Assembly (NCBI RefSeq): GCF_013283745.1
Contig: NZ_JABSTZ010000002.1
Span: forward strand, 248,001 to 312,000
DNA: 64,000 nucleotides
Direction of reading: 5' to 3'
Source of the DNA: Aeromicrobium stalagmiti
GTDB taxonomy: Bacteria; Actinomycetota; Actinomycetes; Propionibacteriales; Nocardioidaceae
The first letter of the stretch is position 1, and the number at the start of each line of letters is the position of its first letter. This document shows, piece after piece, positions 8,223 through 18,175 of the stretch. The position numbers and the translations under genes were made by a program. The notes below the pieces were generated by a model. The model ran no database searches. It saw only the letters and a list, made by a program, of their open reading frames with translations, and was not told the DNA's origin.

Positions 8223-9107
8223 TTGGGTGAGGGTGTCGAGGGCGTGGAGCATCCACGGGACGGCGAGCAGGACGGTCGGCGCGACCAGCACGATGGCCGA
8301 GATGGCATAGGCCGTCGTCGAGGCGAGGGCGTTGCGGGGGTCGGGGTCCTGCAGGCGCGCCATGCGCGCCCGGGCGGCGCCACCGCTGCCCAGGGCCCCG
8401 GCGGGGGTCGGCGCCCCGGCGAGGGTCACGAGCGCCCGCGCGACCGGCGCGTCACCGACGGCCTTGCGTGCCGCGTCGTCGGCCAGCAGCTCGACCATGA
8501 TCTTGCTCTGCACGAGGGGGGCATCGGTGCGCAGGAAGCGCGGGAACGCCCGGTGTAGCACCGTGAACGCCTCGAGCACGAGGTCGTGCCGGCGCCTGAC
8601 GTGGGCCCGCTCGTGCTCCAGCACCGCGGCGTACTCGGTGGCCGATAGGGCGGAGATCGTGCCCTGCGAGACGACGATCCGCGGTGAGCCCATGCCAGGC
8701 ACGCAGTACGCGATGGGCGTCTGCTCCTGCAGGATGCGCAGCGCCGGGGCCATGCCGTCGGCCTCGCCGAGCAGGTCGACGAGGTGGCGTTGACGACGTC
8801 GCCGGGCCTGGGTCTCCCGCCAGACGGTCCACGCAGCCCACCAGAAGCGGGCCCACACCAGCACGCCGATGCCCAGGATCACCAGGTGCAGTGCGATGCG
8901 CCACCACGTCAGACGGTCATCCGTCACGAGCCACAGAGCCGTCGAGAGGGCGGCCCCGGAGATCGCCAGCACGGCTGCCAGGGCGAACGACTGCCACAGC
9001 ACGATCCCGGCGCGGGGCACCAGCAGCGGCCACGCGATCCGTGCGAGGAGGGCCGGGACGGGCAGCGCCAGCGCCAGCCCGATCAGGCCGAGTAGGACCG
9101 GCGTCAT
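8217..9107 (-). CDS. M56 (BlaR1-type) membrane metalloprotease
   Basis: This 296-residue membrane protein has hydrophobic segments near residues 4-30, 36-60 and 70-95 and a C-terminal helix near 265-288. A cytoplasmic zinc-protease motif HERAH is at residues 165-169. It matches the M56 domain of BlaR1/MecR1 but lacks the extracellular penicillin-binding domain, so it is not by itself a beta-lactam receptor. The start overlaps the BlaI-type repressor stop by 4 bp. In this family the protease inactivates its partner repressor on receiving a signal, which is inferred here. Its stop codon lies inside the terminal repeat of the neighbouring 140-bp element. Confidence 0.85.
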   Translation of the reverse strand: MTPVLLGLIGLALALPVPALLARIAWPLLVPRAGIVLWQSFALAAVLAISGAALSTALWLVTDDRLTWWRIALHLVILGIGVLVWARFWWAAWTVWRETQARRRRQRHLVDLLGEADGMAPALRILQEQTPIAYCVPGMGSPRIVVSQGTISALSATEYAAVLEHERAHVRRRHDLVLEAFTVLHRAFPRFLRTDAPLVQSKIMVELLADDAARKAVGDAPVARALVTLAGAPTPAGALGSGGAARARMARLQDPDPRNALASTTAYAISAIVLVAPTVLLAVPWMLHALDTLTQR

Positions 9108-9472
9108 TCCGAGGTCCGGGACTCGATCTCGTCGAGGGCGGCGCGCAGGGCCTGGGCCTCGGCCGGGTCGACGCTGCGGGCGAAGTGCACGAGCGCGGCC
9201 GTGCGGTCGCCGCCGGCCTGGTCGAGGGCTGCGTGCAGGAGCTCGGACGTCGCGGCGTCCCGGGCGAGGGCGGGCGCGTAGCGGAACGCCCGACCGTCGC
9301 GCTCGCGGACGACCATCTCCTTGGCGCCCAGGCGGTCGAGCACCGTCATGACGGTCGTGTAGGCGAGGGCGCGGTCGTCGAGGCTGTCGAGCACCTCACG
9401 CACCGTGAGCGGCTCGGAGGCGTCCCACAGGACGTTCATGACGGAGCGTTCGAGCTCTCCCAGGCGGGGCAT
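9104..9472 (-). CDS. BlaI/MecI/CopY-family transcriptional repressor
   Basis: This 122-residue winged-helix protein is the right length for BlaI/MecI. The N-terminal HTH (LGELERSVMNVLW, then LAYTTVMTVLDRLGAK) is followed by a C-terminal dimerisation helix. It is co-transcribed with the M56 protease and divergent from cydABDC. Three copies of a TACTAC-n5-GTAGTA-type palindrome lie between the two units. One of them overlaps its own -10 hexamer, so autorepression and repression of cyd are both likely. The signal is not shown; in actinobacteria related BlaI proteins have been tied to respiratory genes as well as beta-lactams. Confidence 0.88.
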   Translation of the reverse strand: MPRLGELERSVMNVLWDASEPLTVREVLDSLDDRALAYTTVMTVLDRLGAKEMVVRERDGRAFRYAPALARDAATSELLHAALDQAGGDRTAALVHFARSVDPAEAQALRAALDEIESRTSE

Positions 9473-9478
9473 GACCTA

Positions 9479-9484
9479 AGTCTA
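9479..9484 (-). promoter_or_regulatory. -10 hexamer TAGACT for the BlaI-type gene (leaderless)
   Basis: On the minus strand TAGACT is followed by 6 nt and the ATG at 9472. The hexamer overlaps the left half of the first operator palindrome, which fits autorepression. Confidence 0.6.
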
Positions 9485-9561
9485 CGACGCTGGGTAGTAG
9501 GTCCCTTGCGTGCGGGCCCTTCGGTTACTACAGTCGGTAGAAGTTACTACGACTTGTAGTA
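9483..9561. promoter_or_regulatory. Three BlaI-type operator palindromes between blaI and cydA
   Basis: Three 17-bp sites share TACNAC-n5-GTAGNA. They are 9483-9499 (TACGAC-GCTGG-GTAGTA), 9526-9542 (TACTAC-AGTCG-GTAGAA) and 9545-9561 (TACTAC-GACTT-GTAGTA). The half-site matches the TACTACA/TGTAGTA elements bound by BlaI and MecI. The first site sits on the repressor's own -10 and the other two, with centres 19 bp apart, lie just before the cydA ribosome-binding site. Binding would block both divergent promoters. Confidence 0.75.
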
Positions 9562-9576
9562 GATCAAGGAGATGGC

Positions 9577-10977
9577 ATGGAAGTCCTGGACCTCGCACGC
9601 TGGCAGTTCGGGATCACGACGGTCTATCACTTCTTCTTCGTACCGCTGACGATCGGTCTGTCCGTCCTGGTCGCGACGATGCAGACCGTCTGGTGGCGCA
9701 CCGGCAACGAGCGCTGGCTCCGTCTCACCAAGTTCTTCGGCAAGCTCTTCCTGATCAACTTCGCGATGGGCATCGCCACGGGCATCGTCCAGGAGTTCCA
9801 GTTCGGCATGAACTGGAGCGACTACTCGCGGTTCGTCGGCGACATCTTCGGGGCGCCGCTCGCGATCGAGGGCCTGCTCGCGTTCTTCCTCGAGTCGACG
9901 TTCCTCGGGCTGTGGATCTTCGGCTGGGACCGCCTGAAGCCCGGCCTGCACCTCGCGTGCATCTGGATCGCCGCTGCAGGAACGGTCTTCTCGGCCTACT
10001 TCATCCTCGCGGCCAACTCGTTCATGCAGAACCCGGTCGGCTACACCCTGAACGCCGAGAAGGGTCGCGCCGAGCTGACCGACTTCGGCGCCGTGCTGAC
10101 CAACAAGGTCCTGCTCGTCACGTTCCCGCACCAGATCGTCGGCTGCTTCATGGTCGCGGGCGCCTTCGTGGCCGGCGTCGCGCTCTGGCACATGATGCGC
10201 CACCCCGACCGGGACGCCGACGCCTTCCGTCCGGCCTTCCGCCTGGGCGCCGCGACCCTGCTCATCGCCGGGCTCGGCACCATGATCAGCGGCGACTTCC
10301 AGGGCAAGGTCATGACCGAGGTGCAGCCCATGAAGATGGCCGCCGCCGAGGCGCTCTACGAGGATGCGAGCCCGGCACCGTTCTCGATCCTCACCATCGG
10401 GACGCTCGACGGCTCCGAGGAGGTCTTCAAGCTCGAGGTGCCGAAGCTGCTGTCGTTCCTCGGCACGGGCAGCTTCGACGGCGAGGTCAGGGGCATCGAC
10501 TCGCTGCAGGCCGAGTACGAGCAGACGTACGGCCCGGGTGACTACACGCCCAACATCCCCGTGACCTACTGGACGTTCCGCGCGATGATCACCGCCGGCG
10601 GGCTCGCGATGGCAGCCGGAGCCCTCATGCTCTGGGCCACCCGACGAGGCCGGACCCCGCAGTCGCGCTGGATGCTGCGGGCCGCGATCGTCCTCCCGCT
10701 GCTGCCGATGGCGGCCAACTCGTTCGGCTGGATCTTCACCGAGATGGGTCGTCAGCCATGGGTCGTGTTCGGCCTGATGCCGACGTCGGCCGGTGTCTCG
10801 CCGAGCACCAGCGTCGGGGAGGTCGCCACCTCGCTGGCGGCGTTCACGCTGCTCTACGGCGTCCTGGCCCTGATCGAGGTGCGCCTGCTGCTGCGCTACG
10901 TCCAGGCCGGCCTGCCCGAACTCGACCCGCCCCGAGACCCCGACGACGTGGACGCGCCGCTCGCGTTCGCCTACTGA
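9577..10977 (+). CDS. cydA: Cytochrome bd oxidase subunit I
   Basis: CydA carries the quinol-oxidation site and haems b558, b595 and d of the bd terminal oxidase, which reduces O2 to water without pumping protons. The 466-residue length fits the short-Q-loop type. His18 (TTVYHFFFVPLTIG) and His185 (LVTFPHQIVG) align with the E. coli haem ligands His19 and His186, and the GRQPW-like motif (EMGRQPWVVFG) is present. The ATG is preceded by AAGGAG at 9566-9571. It is the first gene of cydABDC and sits behind two BlaI-type operators. The enzyme typically supports growth at low oxygen or when the cytochrome bc1-aa3 branch is blocked. Confidence 0.97.
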   Translation: MEVLDLARWQFGITTVYHFFFVPLTIGLSVLVATMQTVWWRTGNERWLRLTKFFGKLFLINFAMGIATGIVQEFQFGMNWSDYSRFVGDIFGAPLAIEGLLAFFLESTFLGLWIFGWDRLKPGLHLACIWIAAAGTVFSAYFILAANSFMQNPVGYTLNAEKGRAELTDFGAVLTNKVLLVTFPHQIVGCFMVAGAFVAGVALWHMMRHPDRDADAFRPAFRLGAATLLIAGLGTMISGDFQGKVMTEVQPMKMAAAEALYEDASPAPFSILTIGTLDGSEEVFKLEVPKLLSFLGTGSFDGEVRGIDSLQAEYEQTYGPGDYTPNIPVTYWTFRAMITAGGLAMAAGALMLWATRRGRTPQSRWMLRAAIVLPLLPMAANSFGWIFTEMGRQPWVVFGLMPTSAGVSPSTSVGEVATSLAAFTLLYGVLALIEVRLLLRYVQAGLPELDPPRDPDDVDAPLAFAY

Positions 10978-10989
10978 GCGGAGACCGCC

Positions 10990-11985
10990 ATGGAACTGAC
11001 GACCTTCTGGTTCATCCTCATCACCGTCCTGTGGGTCGGCTACCTCGTGCTCGAGGGATTCGACTTCGGCGTCGGCATGCTGCTGGCCGTCCTCGCGCAG
11101 GGCGACAAGGAGCGCCGCGTGCTGATCAACACGATCGGGCCGGTCTGGGACGCCAACGAGGTGTGGCTGCTCGTGGCCGGCGGGGCGACGTTCGCCGCGT
11201 TCCCCGAGTGGTACGCGACGCTGTTCAGCGGGTTCTACCTCCCGCTGCTCCTGATCCTCATCGCCCTGATCGTCCGGATCATCGGTCTGGAGTTCCGCTC
11301 GAAGCGGCCCGACGCATCCTGGCGCCGCAACTGCGACATCGCGATCGTCTTCGGGTCGTTCGTGCCGGCGCTGCTGTGGGGAGTCGCGCTCGCCAACATC
11401 GTCCGCGGCGTGCCGATCGACGCCGACAAGGAGTACGTCGGCGGCTTCTTCGACCTGCTCAACCCGTACGCGCTGCTCGGCGGCGCCGTCACGGTGTCGG
11501 TCTTCCTGGTCCACGGCGCGTTCTTCGTGGGCCTCAAGACCGTGGGCGACATCCGCGAGCGGGCCATCTCGCTCGGTCTGCGCGTCGGTCTGGTCGCCGG
11601 CCTGCTGATGACGGCCTTCGTCGTCTGGACGGGCGTCAACCACTCCGGTCCGGCGGTCTGGCTCATCGGCCTGCTCGCGATCGGCTCGTTCGCCGGTGGC
11701 CTGGTCAACGCGGTCGGTCGTCGCGACGGGTGGGCGTTCGCCGGCACCGCGGTCTCGGTCGGCCTGCTCGTCATCACGCTGTTCGTGGCGCTCTTCCCGG
11801 ACGTCATGCCGTCGTCGATCGACGCAGCGTTCAACCTGACGACGACCAACGCCGCGTCCACGCCCTACACGCTCAAGATCATGTCGTGGGTCGCGGTGGT
11901 GTTCACCCCGATCGTCCTGGTCTACCAGGGCTGGTCCTACTGGGTCTTCCGCCGTCGCATCGGCGTCCAGCACATCCCGGGCTGA
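10990..11985 (+). CDS. cydB: Cytochrome bd oxidase subunit II
   Basis: This 331-residue integral membrane protein of the CydB family has the N-terminal motif WVGYLVLEGFDFGVGMLL and WDANEVWL, both conserved in the family, and about eight hydrophobic segments. It forms the heterodimer with CydA. It starts 12 bp after cydA with GGAGA upstream (10980-10984). The length is normal and no disruption is visible. Confidence 0.96.
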   Translation: MELTTFWFILITVLWVGYLVLEGFDFGVGMLLAVLAQGDKERRVLINTIGPVWDANEVWLLVAGGATFAAFPEWYATLFSGFYLPLLLILIALIVRIIGLEFRSKRPDASWRRNCDIAIVFGSFVPALLWGVALANIVRGVPIDADKEYVGGFFDLLNPYALLGGAVTVSVFLVHGAFFVGLKTVGDIRERAISLGLRVGLVAGLLMTAFVVWTGVNHSGPAVWLIGLLAIGSFAGGLVNAVGRRDGWAFAGTAVSVGLLVITLFVALFPDVMPSSIDAAFNLTTTNAASTPYTLKIMSWVAVVFTPIVLVYQGWSYWVFRRRIGVQHIPG

Positions 11986-11990
11986 GCCGC

Positions 11991-13607
11991 ATGCGTCCTC
12001 TCGATCCCCGACTGGTCCGCCGATCGCGCGGTGTGCGGCGCCTGCTCGCCGTCAGCGTCGTCCTCGGCCTGGTCACCGCAGTCCTCGTCATCGCAGTGGC
12101 CCATGTCGTCGCGCAGGTCGTCGCCCGCCACTTCGACGGCGAGCCCGTTGCTGCGCTGGCCCTCGCCATCGCCGCGGGCCTCGCCGGCCGCGCGCTGGTC
12201 GCGTGGCTCCACACCGCCGTCTCCGCCCGGGCGGCAGCGACGGTCAAGGCCGAGCTGCGCCACGAGGTCGTGGACGACCTGCTCGACCCGCGCCGGGTCG
12301 GACCGCGACCCAGCAGCTCACGTGTGGTGGCCCTGCTCGGGCCGGGCCTCGACGCCTTCGACGGGTACGTCGGTCGGTTCCTGCCCCAGGTCGTGCTCTC
12401 GGCGCTCGTCCCGCCGCTCGTGCTGGTCTCCGTCGCCCGTGCCGACCTGCTCTCGGCGATCGTCCTGGCGGTGACGCTGCCCCTCGTGATCGTCTTCCTG
12501 GTGCTCGTCGGCCTCGTGACGAAGGACCGCATCGATCGGCGCTGGCAGGCGCTGGAGCGCCTCGGCCGCCACTTCGCGGACGTCCTCGACGGACTCACGG
12601 TGCTGAAGGTGTTCGGCCGTCGCCAGGAGGTCGGTCTGCGCGAGGTCGGAGACCGTCACCGCCGGGAGTCGGTCCGGGCGCTCCGGCTGGCCTTCCTGTC
12701 GTCGCTGGTGCTCGAGCTGTTCTCGACGCTGGCGGTCGCCCTCGTCGCGGTGAGCGTCGGCCTGCGCGTCGTCGAGGGGCATCTCGGGCTGGGGCCGGCC
12801 CTGTTCGTGCTGCTCCTCGCCCCCGAGGCCTTCGCGCCGCTCAAGCGCCTCGGCGCGATGTTCCACGACAGCACCGCGGGGGCCGAGGCCACGGCCGAGC
12901 TGCTGGCCCTGCTCGACCACGACCGTCACGACGGCTCGGCCGCGGCGCCCGACCTGCGCCGCAGCGAGATCGTGCTGGACGGCGTCGTGGTGCGCCACGA
13001 GGGACGGTCCGCTCCGGCGCTCGACCTGGCCCACACGCGGATCCGTCCCGGCGAGTTCGTCGCCGTGACGGGTCCGTCGGGCTGCGGCAAGTCGACCCTG
13101 CTCTCGCTCCTGATGGCCTTCGAGCGCCCGACTGCCGGAGACATCCTGGTCGACGGCGTGCTGCTGTCGACGATCGATCCGGTCGCGTGGCGTGAGCAGA
13201 TTGCGTGGGTGCCGCAGGTGCCGGGCCTCGTGCCGGGCACCGTCGAGGACAACGTCCGCCTCGGCGACGTGCTCTCGGCGCGGGCCGACGTCGTGGCTGC
13301 CCTGCGCGATGCCGGCGCCGCCGAGCTCGCGCTCGACCGCGTGATCGACGAGTCGGGCGACGACGTGTCGGCCGGCGAGCGCCGCCGCATCGCCGTCGCG
13401 CGGGCGGTGCTGCGCGTGAGGCGGGGGAGGGCGAGCCTCGTCCTGCTGGACGAGCCGACGGCCGGCCTCGACGCGTCGCGCGAGGCATCCGTGCTCTCGA
13501 CGCTGCGCGGCCTCGACGTCACCGTCGTGGTCGTCGCGCACCGACCCGAGACGATCGCCGCCGCCGACCGCGAGCTGCGGCTCGCCACGCGCCTGGTGGA
13601 CGCATGA
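11991..13607 (+). CDS. cydD: ABC transporter CydD, needed for cytochrome bd assembly
   Basis: This 538-residue protein has an N-terminal six-helix membrane domain and a C-terminal ATPase: Walker A GPSGCGKS at 361-368, signature VSAGERRR and Walker B LVLLDEPTAGLD. With CydC it forms a heterodimeric exporter that in E. coli moves reduced thiols (cysteine, glutathione) or handles haem and is needed to assemble cytochrome bd. The ATG at 11991, 5 bp after the cydB stop, is preferred over a much longer open frame that only overlaps cydB. The signature SAGE rather than SGGQ is a mild departure often seen in this pair. Confidence 0.93.
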   Translation: MRPLDPRLVRRSRGVRRLLAVSVVLGLVTAVLVIAVAHVVAQVVARHFDGEPVAALALAIAAGLAGRALVAWLHTAVSARAAATVKAELRHEVVDDLLDPRRVGPRPSSSRVVALLGPGLDAFDGYVGRFLPQVVLSALVPPLVLVSVARADLLSAIVLAVTLPLVIVFLVLVGLVTKDRIDRRWQALERLGRHFADVLDGLTVLKVFGRRQEVGLREVGDRHRRESVRALRLAFLSSLVLELFSTLAVALVAVSVGLRVVEGHLGLGPALFVLLLAPEAFAPLKRLGAMFHDSTAGAEATAELLALLDHDRHDGSAAAPDLRRSEIVLDGVVVRHEGRSAPALDLAHTRIRPGEFVAVTGPSGCGKSTLLSLLMAFERPTAGDILVDGVLLSTIDPVAWREQIAWVPQVPGLVPGTVEDNVRLGDVLSARADVVAALRDAGAAELALDRVIDESGDDVSAGERRRIAVARAVLRVRRGRASLVLLDEPTAGLDASREASVLSTLRGLDVTVVVVAHRPETIAAADRELRLATRLVDA

Positions 13608-15205
13608 CGCGCCGCCTGTGGTGGGGGCGCCTGTTCGGCGTCCTGTCCCAGCTGGCCGGCATCGGCCTGCTGCTGGTCTCGGCCTGGCTCATCGTCCGGG
13701 CGGCCGAGCGTCCACCGGTGCTCTACCTGATGGTCGCGATCGTGGCGGTCCGCTTCTTCGGCCTCAGCCGGGCGCTGCTGCGGTACGTCGAGCGCCTGCT
13801 CACCCACGACGCGGCGTTCAGCCGCGTCACCGAGGCGCGGATCGCCGTCTACCGCGATCTCGACCGCGTCGCCCCGGCCGGGATGCCCGCGCACCGCCGC
13901 GGCGACCTGGTCAGCCGGGTCGTGTCGGACGTCGACGCGATCCAGGACCGCGTGCTCCGGCTGCGGGGGCCGTGGATCATCGCGCTCGTGTCGTGCGGCG
14001 TCACGATCGCCGTCGTGGGACTCATCGACCCGGTCGCCGGCATCGTCCTCACGGCCTCGACGGTCGTGTCGATGCTGGTCGTGCGCGTCGTCGTCCCGTG
14101 GTCGGTCCGGCGGGCCGGCAGCCTCACCGCCCAGTGGCGCGGTGACCTGGCTGCCGACGTGTCGCAGGCCGTGCTGGCCGCTCCCGACCTCGTCGCGTAC
14201 GGCGCCACCGACGTGCTGCGCGCCGCGACCCATCGGTCCACCGGGGCCCTGGCAGGCGCCCAGCGCCGTGCTGCCGTGATGACCGGGCTGGGCGAGGCGC
14301 TGGTGCTCGTGGCGACCGGCGTCGCCATGGCACTGATCGCCGCCGGGGCGGACGGCCTCGCGCCGGTGCTGCTCGGCGTCGTGCTGCTCGCGCCCCTCGC
14401 CCTGGTCGAGCCCCTGACGGCACTGACGGACGCCGAGCGGCTTCGCCCTGAGATCGAGGGCGCCGAACGACGCCTCGACGAGCTGAGGTCGGCGGCCGAC
14501 GCGATCGCCGATCCCGCCCGGCCGATGCCGCTGCCCGCGTCGTACGACCTGGTCGCCCGCGATCTCGCGATCGGGTGGACCTCGACCCTCGTCGACGGGA
14601 TCGACCTCGACCTGCCGGCCGGCGCCGTCGTCGGGCTCCGGGGCCCGAGCGGGTCGGGCAAGAGCACGCTCGCGCAGACCCTCGTCCGGCTCGTCGAGCC
14701 GCGCGGCGGGCAGGTGCTGCTCGGGGGTGTCGACGTCCGCGACCTCGCAGCAGCCGACGTCCGGTCGGTCGTCGGCTACCTGGGCCAGGACGAGATCGTC
14801 TTCGACACCACGATCCGGGAGAACCTGCGCATCGCCGACCCGGACGCCACCGAGGCCCAGATGCTCGCCGCCGTGGCGACCGCGGGACTCGGCGACTTCG
14901 TTGCGTCGCTGCCCGACGGGCTCGACACAACCGTCGGCGAGCGGGGCAACCGACTCTCCGGCGGCGAGCGCCAGCGCCTGTGCCTCGCCCGGCTCGTGCT
15001 CGGGGGGCACCGCGTGCTGGTGGTCGACGAGCCCACGGAGCACCTCGACGCGTCGGCCGGCGAGGCCCTGATGGACGATCTCCTGCGGCTGGCTCCGGGC
15101 CGGAGCCTGGTCGTCATCAGCCACTCCCCGTCGGTCCTCGGCCGCCTCGACCACGTCGTGTCCCTCGGCGAGCGGGAGAGGGACGCGCATAGGATCGCGG
15201 TGTGA
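13604..15205 (+). CDS. cydC: ABC transporter CydC, needed for cytochrome bd assembly
   Basis: This 533-residue protein has an N-terminal membrane domain beginning at the ATG (LWWGRLFGVLSQLAGIGLLL) and a C-terminal ATPase with Walker A GPSGSGKS at 347-354, signature LSGGERQR and Walker B VLVVDEPTEHLD. The start overlaps the cydD stop (ATGA), so the subunits are translationally coupled and expected in equal amounts. It completes cydABDC. Downstream ftsY overlaps its stop by 4 bp, so the housekeeping gene ftsY may partly be read from the regulated cyd promoter. Confidence 0.93.
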   Translation: MTRRLWWGRLFGVLSQLAGIGLLLVSAWLIVRAAERPPVLYLMVAIVAVRFFGLSRALLRYVERLLTHDAAFSRVTEARIAVYRDLDRVAPAGMPAHRRGDLVSRVVSDVDAIQDRVLRLRGPWIIALVSCGVTIAVVGLIDPVAGIVLTASTVVSMLVVRVVVPWSVRRAGSLTAQWRGDLAADVSQAVLAAPDLVAYGATDVLRAATHRSTGALAGAQRRAAVMTGLGEALVLVATGVAMALIAAGADGLAPVLLGVVLLAPLALVEPLTALTDAERLRPEIEGAERRLDELRSAADAIADPARPMPLPASYDLVARDLAIGWTSTLVDGIDLDLPAGAVVGLRGPSGSGKSTLAQTLVRLVEPRGGQVLLGGVDVRDLAAADVRSVVGYLGQDEIVFDTTIRENLRIADPDATEAQMLAAVATAGLGDFVASLPDGLDTTVGERGNRLSGGERQRLCLARLVLGGHRVLVVDEPTEHLDASAGEALMDDLLRLAPGRSLVVISHSPSVLGRLDHVVSLGERERDAHRIAV

Positions 15206-16344
15206 CCACGACCGTCCTCATCATCGTCCTTGCCGCCGTCGTCATCCTGGGCGGAGGCATCGGCCTCGTCATGTCCCGTGGCAGGGCAGAGCTGCCTCCA
15301 CCGGCTGACCTGCAGGAGATCACCGACGAGGTCATCCACCACCCCGAGCGTCCCGAGCCGCACCTCGAGGACGAGGGGGACGACGACGCGCCGTCGGCTG
15401 CGGTCGACACCCTCGAGCGTCCCGAGGCTCCGCGGGGACGACTGGTCCGCCTGCGCGCCCGTCTCGCGAAGTCGCAGGGATCGCTCGGCAAGGGCCTGCT
15501 CGCGGTGCTCGGGCGCTCGACGCTCGACGACGCCGCGTGGGAGGAGCTCGAGGACACCCTGCTCGCGGCCGACGTGGGCGTCGCCGCGACCGACGAGCTC
15601 GTCGAGAACCTCCGTACCAAGCTGCGCGTCGAGGGCATCACCGATCCCGAGGTCGCCAAGACGGCCCTGCGCGACGAGCTCGTGCGGCTCATCGACCCGT
15701 CGCTCGACCGCTCGCTGCTGTCGACCGGCGCCGACGGCAAGCCCGGCGTCGTGCTCGTCGTCGGGGTCAACGGGACCGGCAAGACCACGACGGTCGGTCG
15801 CCTGGCGCGCGTGCTCGTGGCGGGGGAGCAGAGCGTCGTCCTCGGCGCTGCCGACACGTTCCGCGCCGCCGCCGCCGACCAGCTGCAGACCTGGGGCGAG
15901 CGCGTCGGCGTGCCGACCGTCCGCGGCCCCGAGGGCGGCGACCCCGCCAGCGTCGGCTTCGAGGCGGTCCAGCGCGGCATCGCCGACGGCACCGACGTCG
16001 TGCTCGTCGACACCGCCGGGCGGCTCCACACCAAGTCCGGCCTCATGGACGAGCTCGGCAAGGTCAAGCGCGTCATCGAGAAGCAGGCGCCCGTCACCGA
16101 GGTGCTGCTGGTCATCGACGCGACGACGGGTCAGAACGGCCTCACCCAGGCCCGGGTCTTCGGCGAGGTCGTCGAGGTGACGGGCATCGTGCTGACCAAG
16201 CTCGACGGCACGGCCAAGGGCGGCATCGTCATCGCGGTGCAGCGCGAGCTCGGCGTCCCGGTCAAGTTCGTCGGTCTCGGCGAGGGCGCGGACGACCTGG
16301 CGCCGTTCGACGCCGACGAGTTCGTTGACGCGCTCCTGGCCTGA
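15202..16344 (+). CDS. ftsY: Signal recognition particle receptor FtsY
   Basis: This 380-residue SRP receptor begins with a hydrophobic segment (residues 4-26), then an acidic linker (about 35-75), then the NG GTPase domain. G motifs are GVNGTGKT at 188-195, DTFRAAA, DTAGR and TKLDGTAKGG. FtsY binds Ffh on ribosome-nascent-chain complexes and delivers membrane proteins to SecYEG. The GTG start overlaps the cydC stop. The N-terminal membrane helix is typical of actinobacterial FtsY. ffh lies 4.2 kb downstream, after the ammonium genes, as in mycobacteria. Confidence 0.97.
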   Translation: MTTTVLIIVLAAVVILGGGIGLVMSRGRAELPPPADLQEITDEVIHHPERPEPHLEDEGDDDAPSAAVDTLERPEAPRGRLVRLRARLAKSQGSLGKGLLAVLGRSTLDDAAWEELEDTLLAADVGVAATDELVENLRTKLRVEGITDPEVAKTALRDELVRLIDPSLDRSLLSTGADGKPGVVLVVGVNGTGKTTTVGRLARVLVAGEQSVVLGAADTFRAAAADQLQTWGERVGVPTVRGPEGGDPASVGFEAVQRGIADGTDVVLVDTAGRLHTKSGLMDELGKVKRVIEKQAPVTEVLLVIDATTGQNGLTQARVFGEVVEVTGIVLTKLDGTAKGGIVIAVQRELGVPVKFVGLGEGADDLAPFDADEFVDALLA

Positions 16345-16348
16345 CGGC

Positions 16349-16421
16349 GTAACACGCTGTTAACACAACCTCCGATTTCGTGACACGGGCGCAACATCAT
16401 CGGCCGTGACACGAAATCCTG
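16349..16421 (+). promoter_or_regulatory. Candidate GlnR-type nitrogen boxes upstream of amtB
   Basis: The gap between ftsY and amtB contains GTAAC-n6-TTAAC (16349-16364), GTGAC-n6-GCAAC (16380-16395) and a further GTGAC at 16406. These resemble the actinobacterial GlnR half-box pattern gTnAC-n6-GaAAC. Control of the ammonium genes by GlnR in low nitrogen fits, but the match is partial. Confidence 0.5.
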
Positions 16422-16482
16422 CGCAATCAGGCTGTGACGAGCGGGTGGCACCTCGCCCGCGGACATCACTTTCGGAGGTTTC

Positions 16483-18074
<1,592 letters not shown>

Positions 18075-18087
18075 CCACAGCACCCGC

Positions 18088-18144
18088 AGGGCGGTGCGCC
18101 AGCGTCCACGTCGATCGACGAAGTGGACGCCAGCGCACCGCCTT
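18088..18144. terminator. Long hairpin after glnK
   Basis: GGCGGTGCGCCAGCGTCCAC (18090-18109) pairs with GTGGACGCCAGCGCACCGCC (18123-18142) with 18 of 20 matches; the flanking bases extend the stem, and a 13-nt loop lies between. It probably separates amtB-glnK from glnD, which has its own promoter signal just downstream. Confidence 0.7.
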
Positions 18145-18163
18145 CGGCATGCCCGGGGTCCTC

Positions 18164-18169
18164 TAGCCT
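18164..18169 (+). promoter_or_regulatory. glnD: -10 hexamer TAGCCT for glnD (leaderless)
   Basis: TAGCCT is followed by 6 nt and the GTG at 18176. This selects that GTG over the in-frame GTG at 18170. Confidence 0.6.
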
Positions 18170-18175
18170 GTGGGG

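Noticed and set aside
8217..9472. Beta-lactam resistance module
   Set aside because: The M56 protein lacks the penicillin-sensing domain and no beta-lactamase gene is present; the operators point to cydABDC instead.
9547..11973. An 808-codon minus-strand open frame opposite cydA and cydB
   Set aside because: It is a compositional shadow rich in Asp/Arg/Glu with no recognisable motif, antisense to clear cytochrome bd genes and covering the operator region.
12926..15190. A 754-codon minus-strand open frame opposite cydD and cydC
   Set aside because: It has no family resemblance and lies opposite two genes with intact ATPase motifs.
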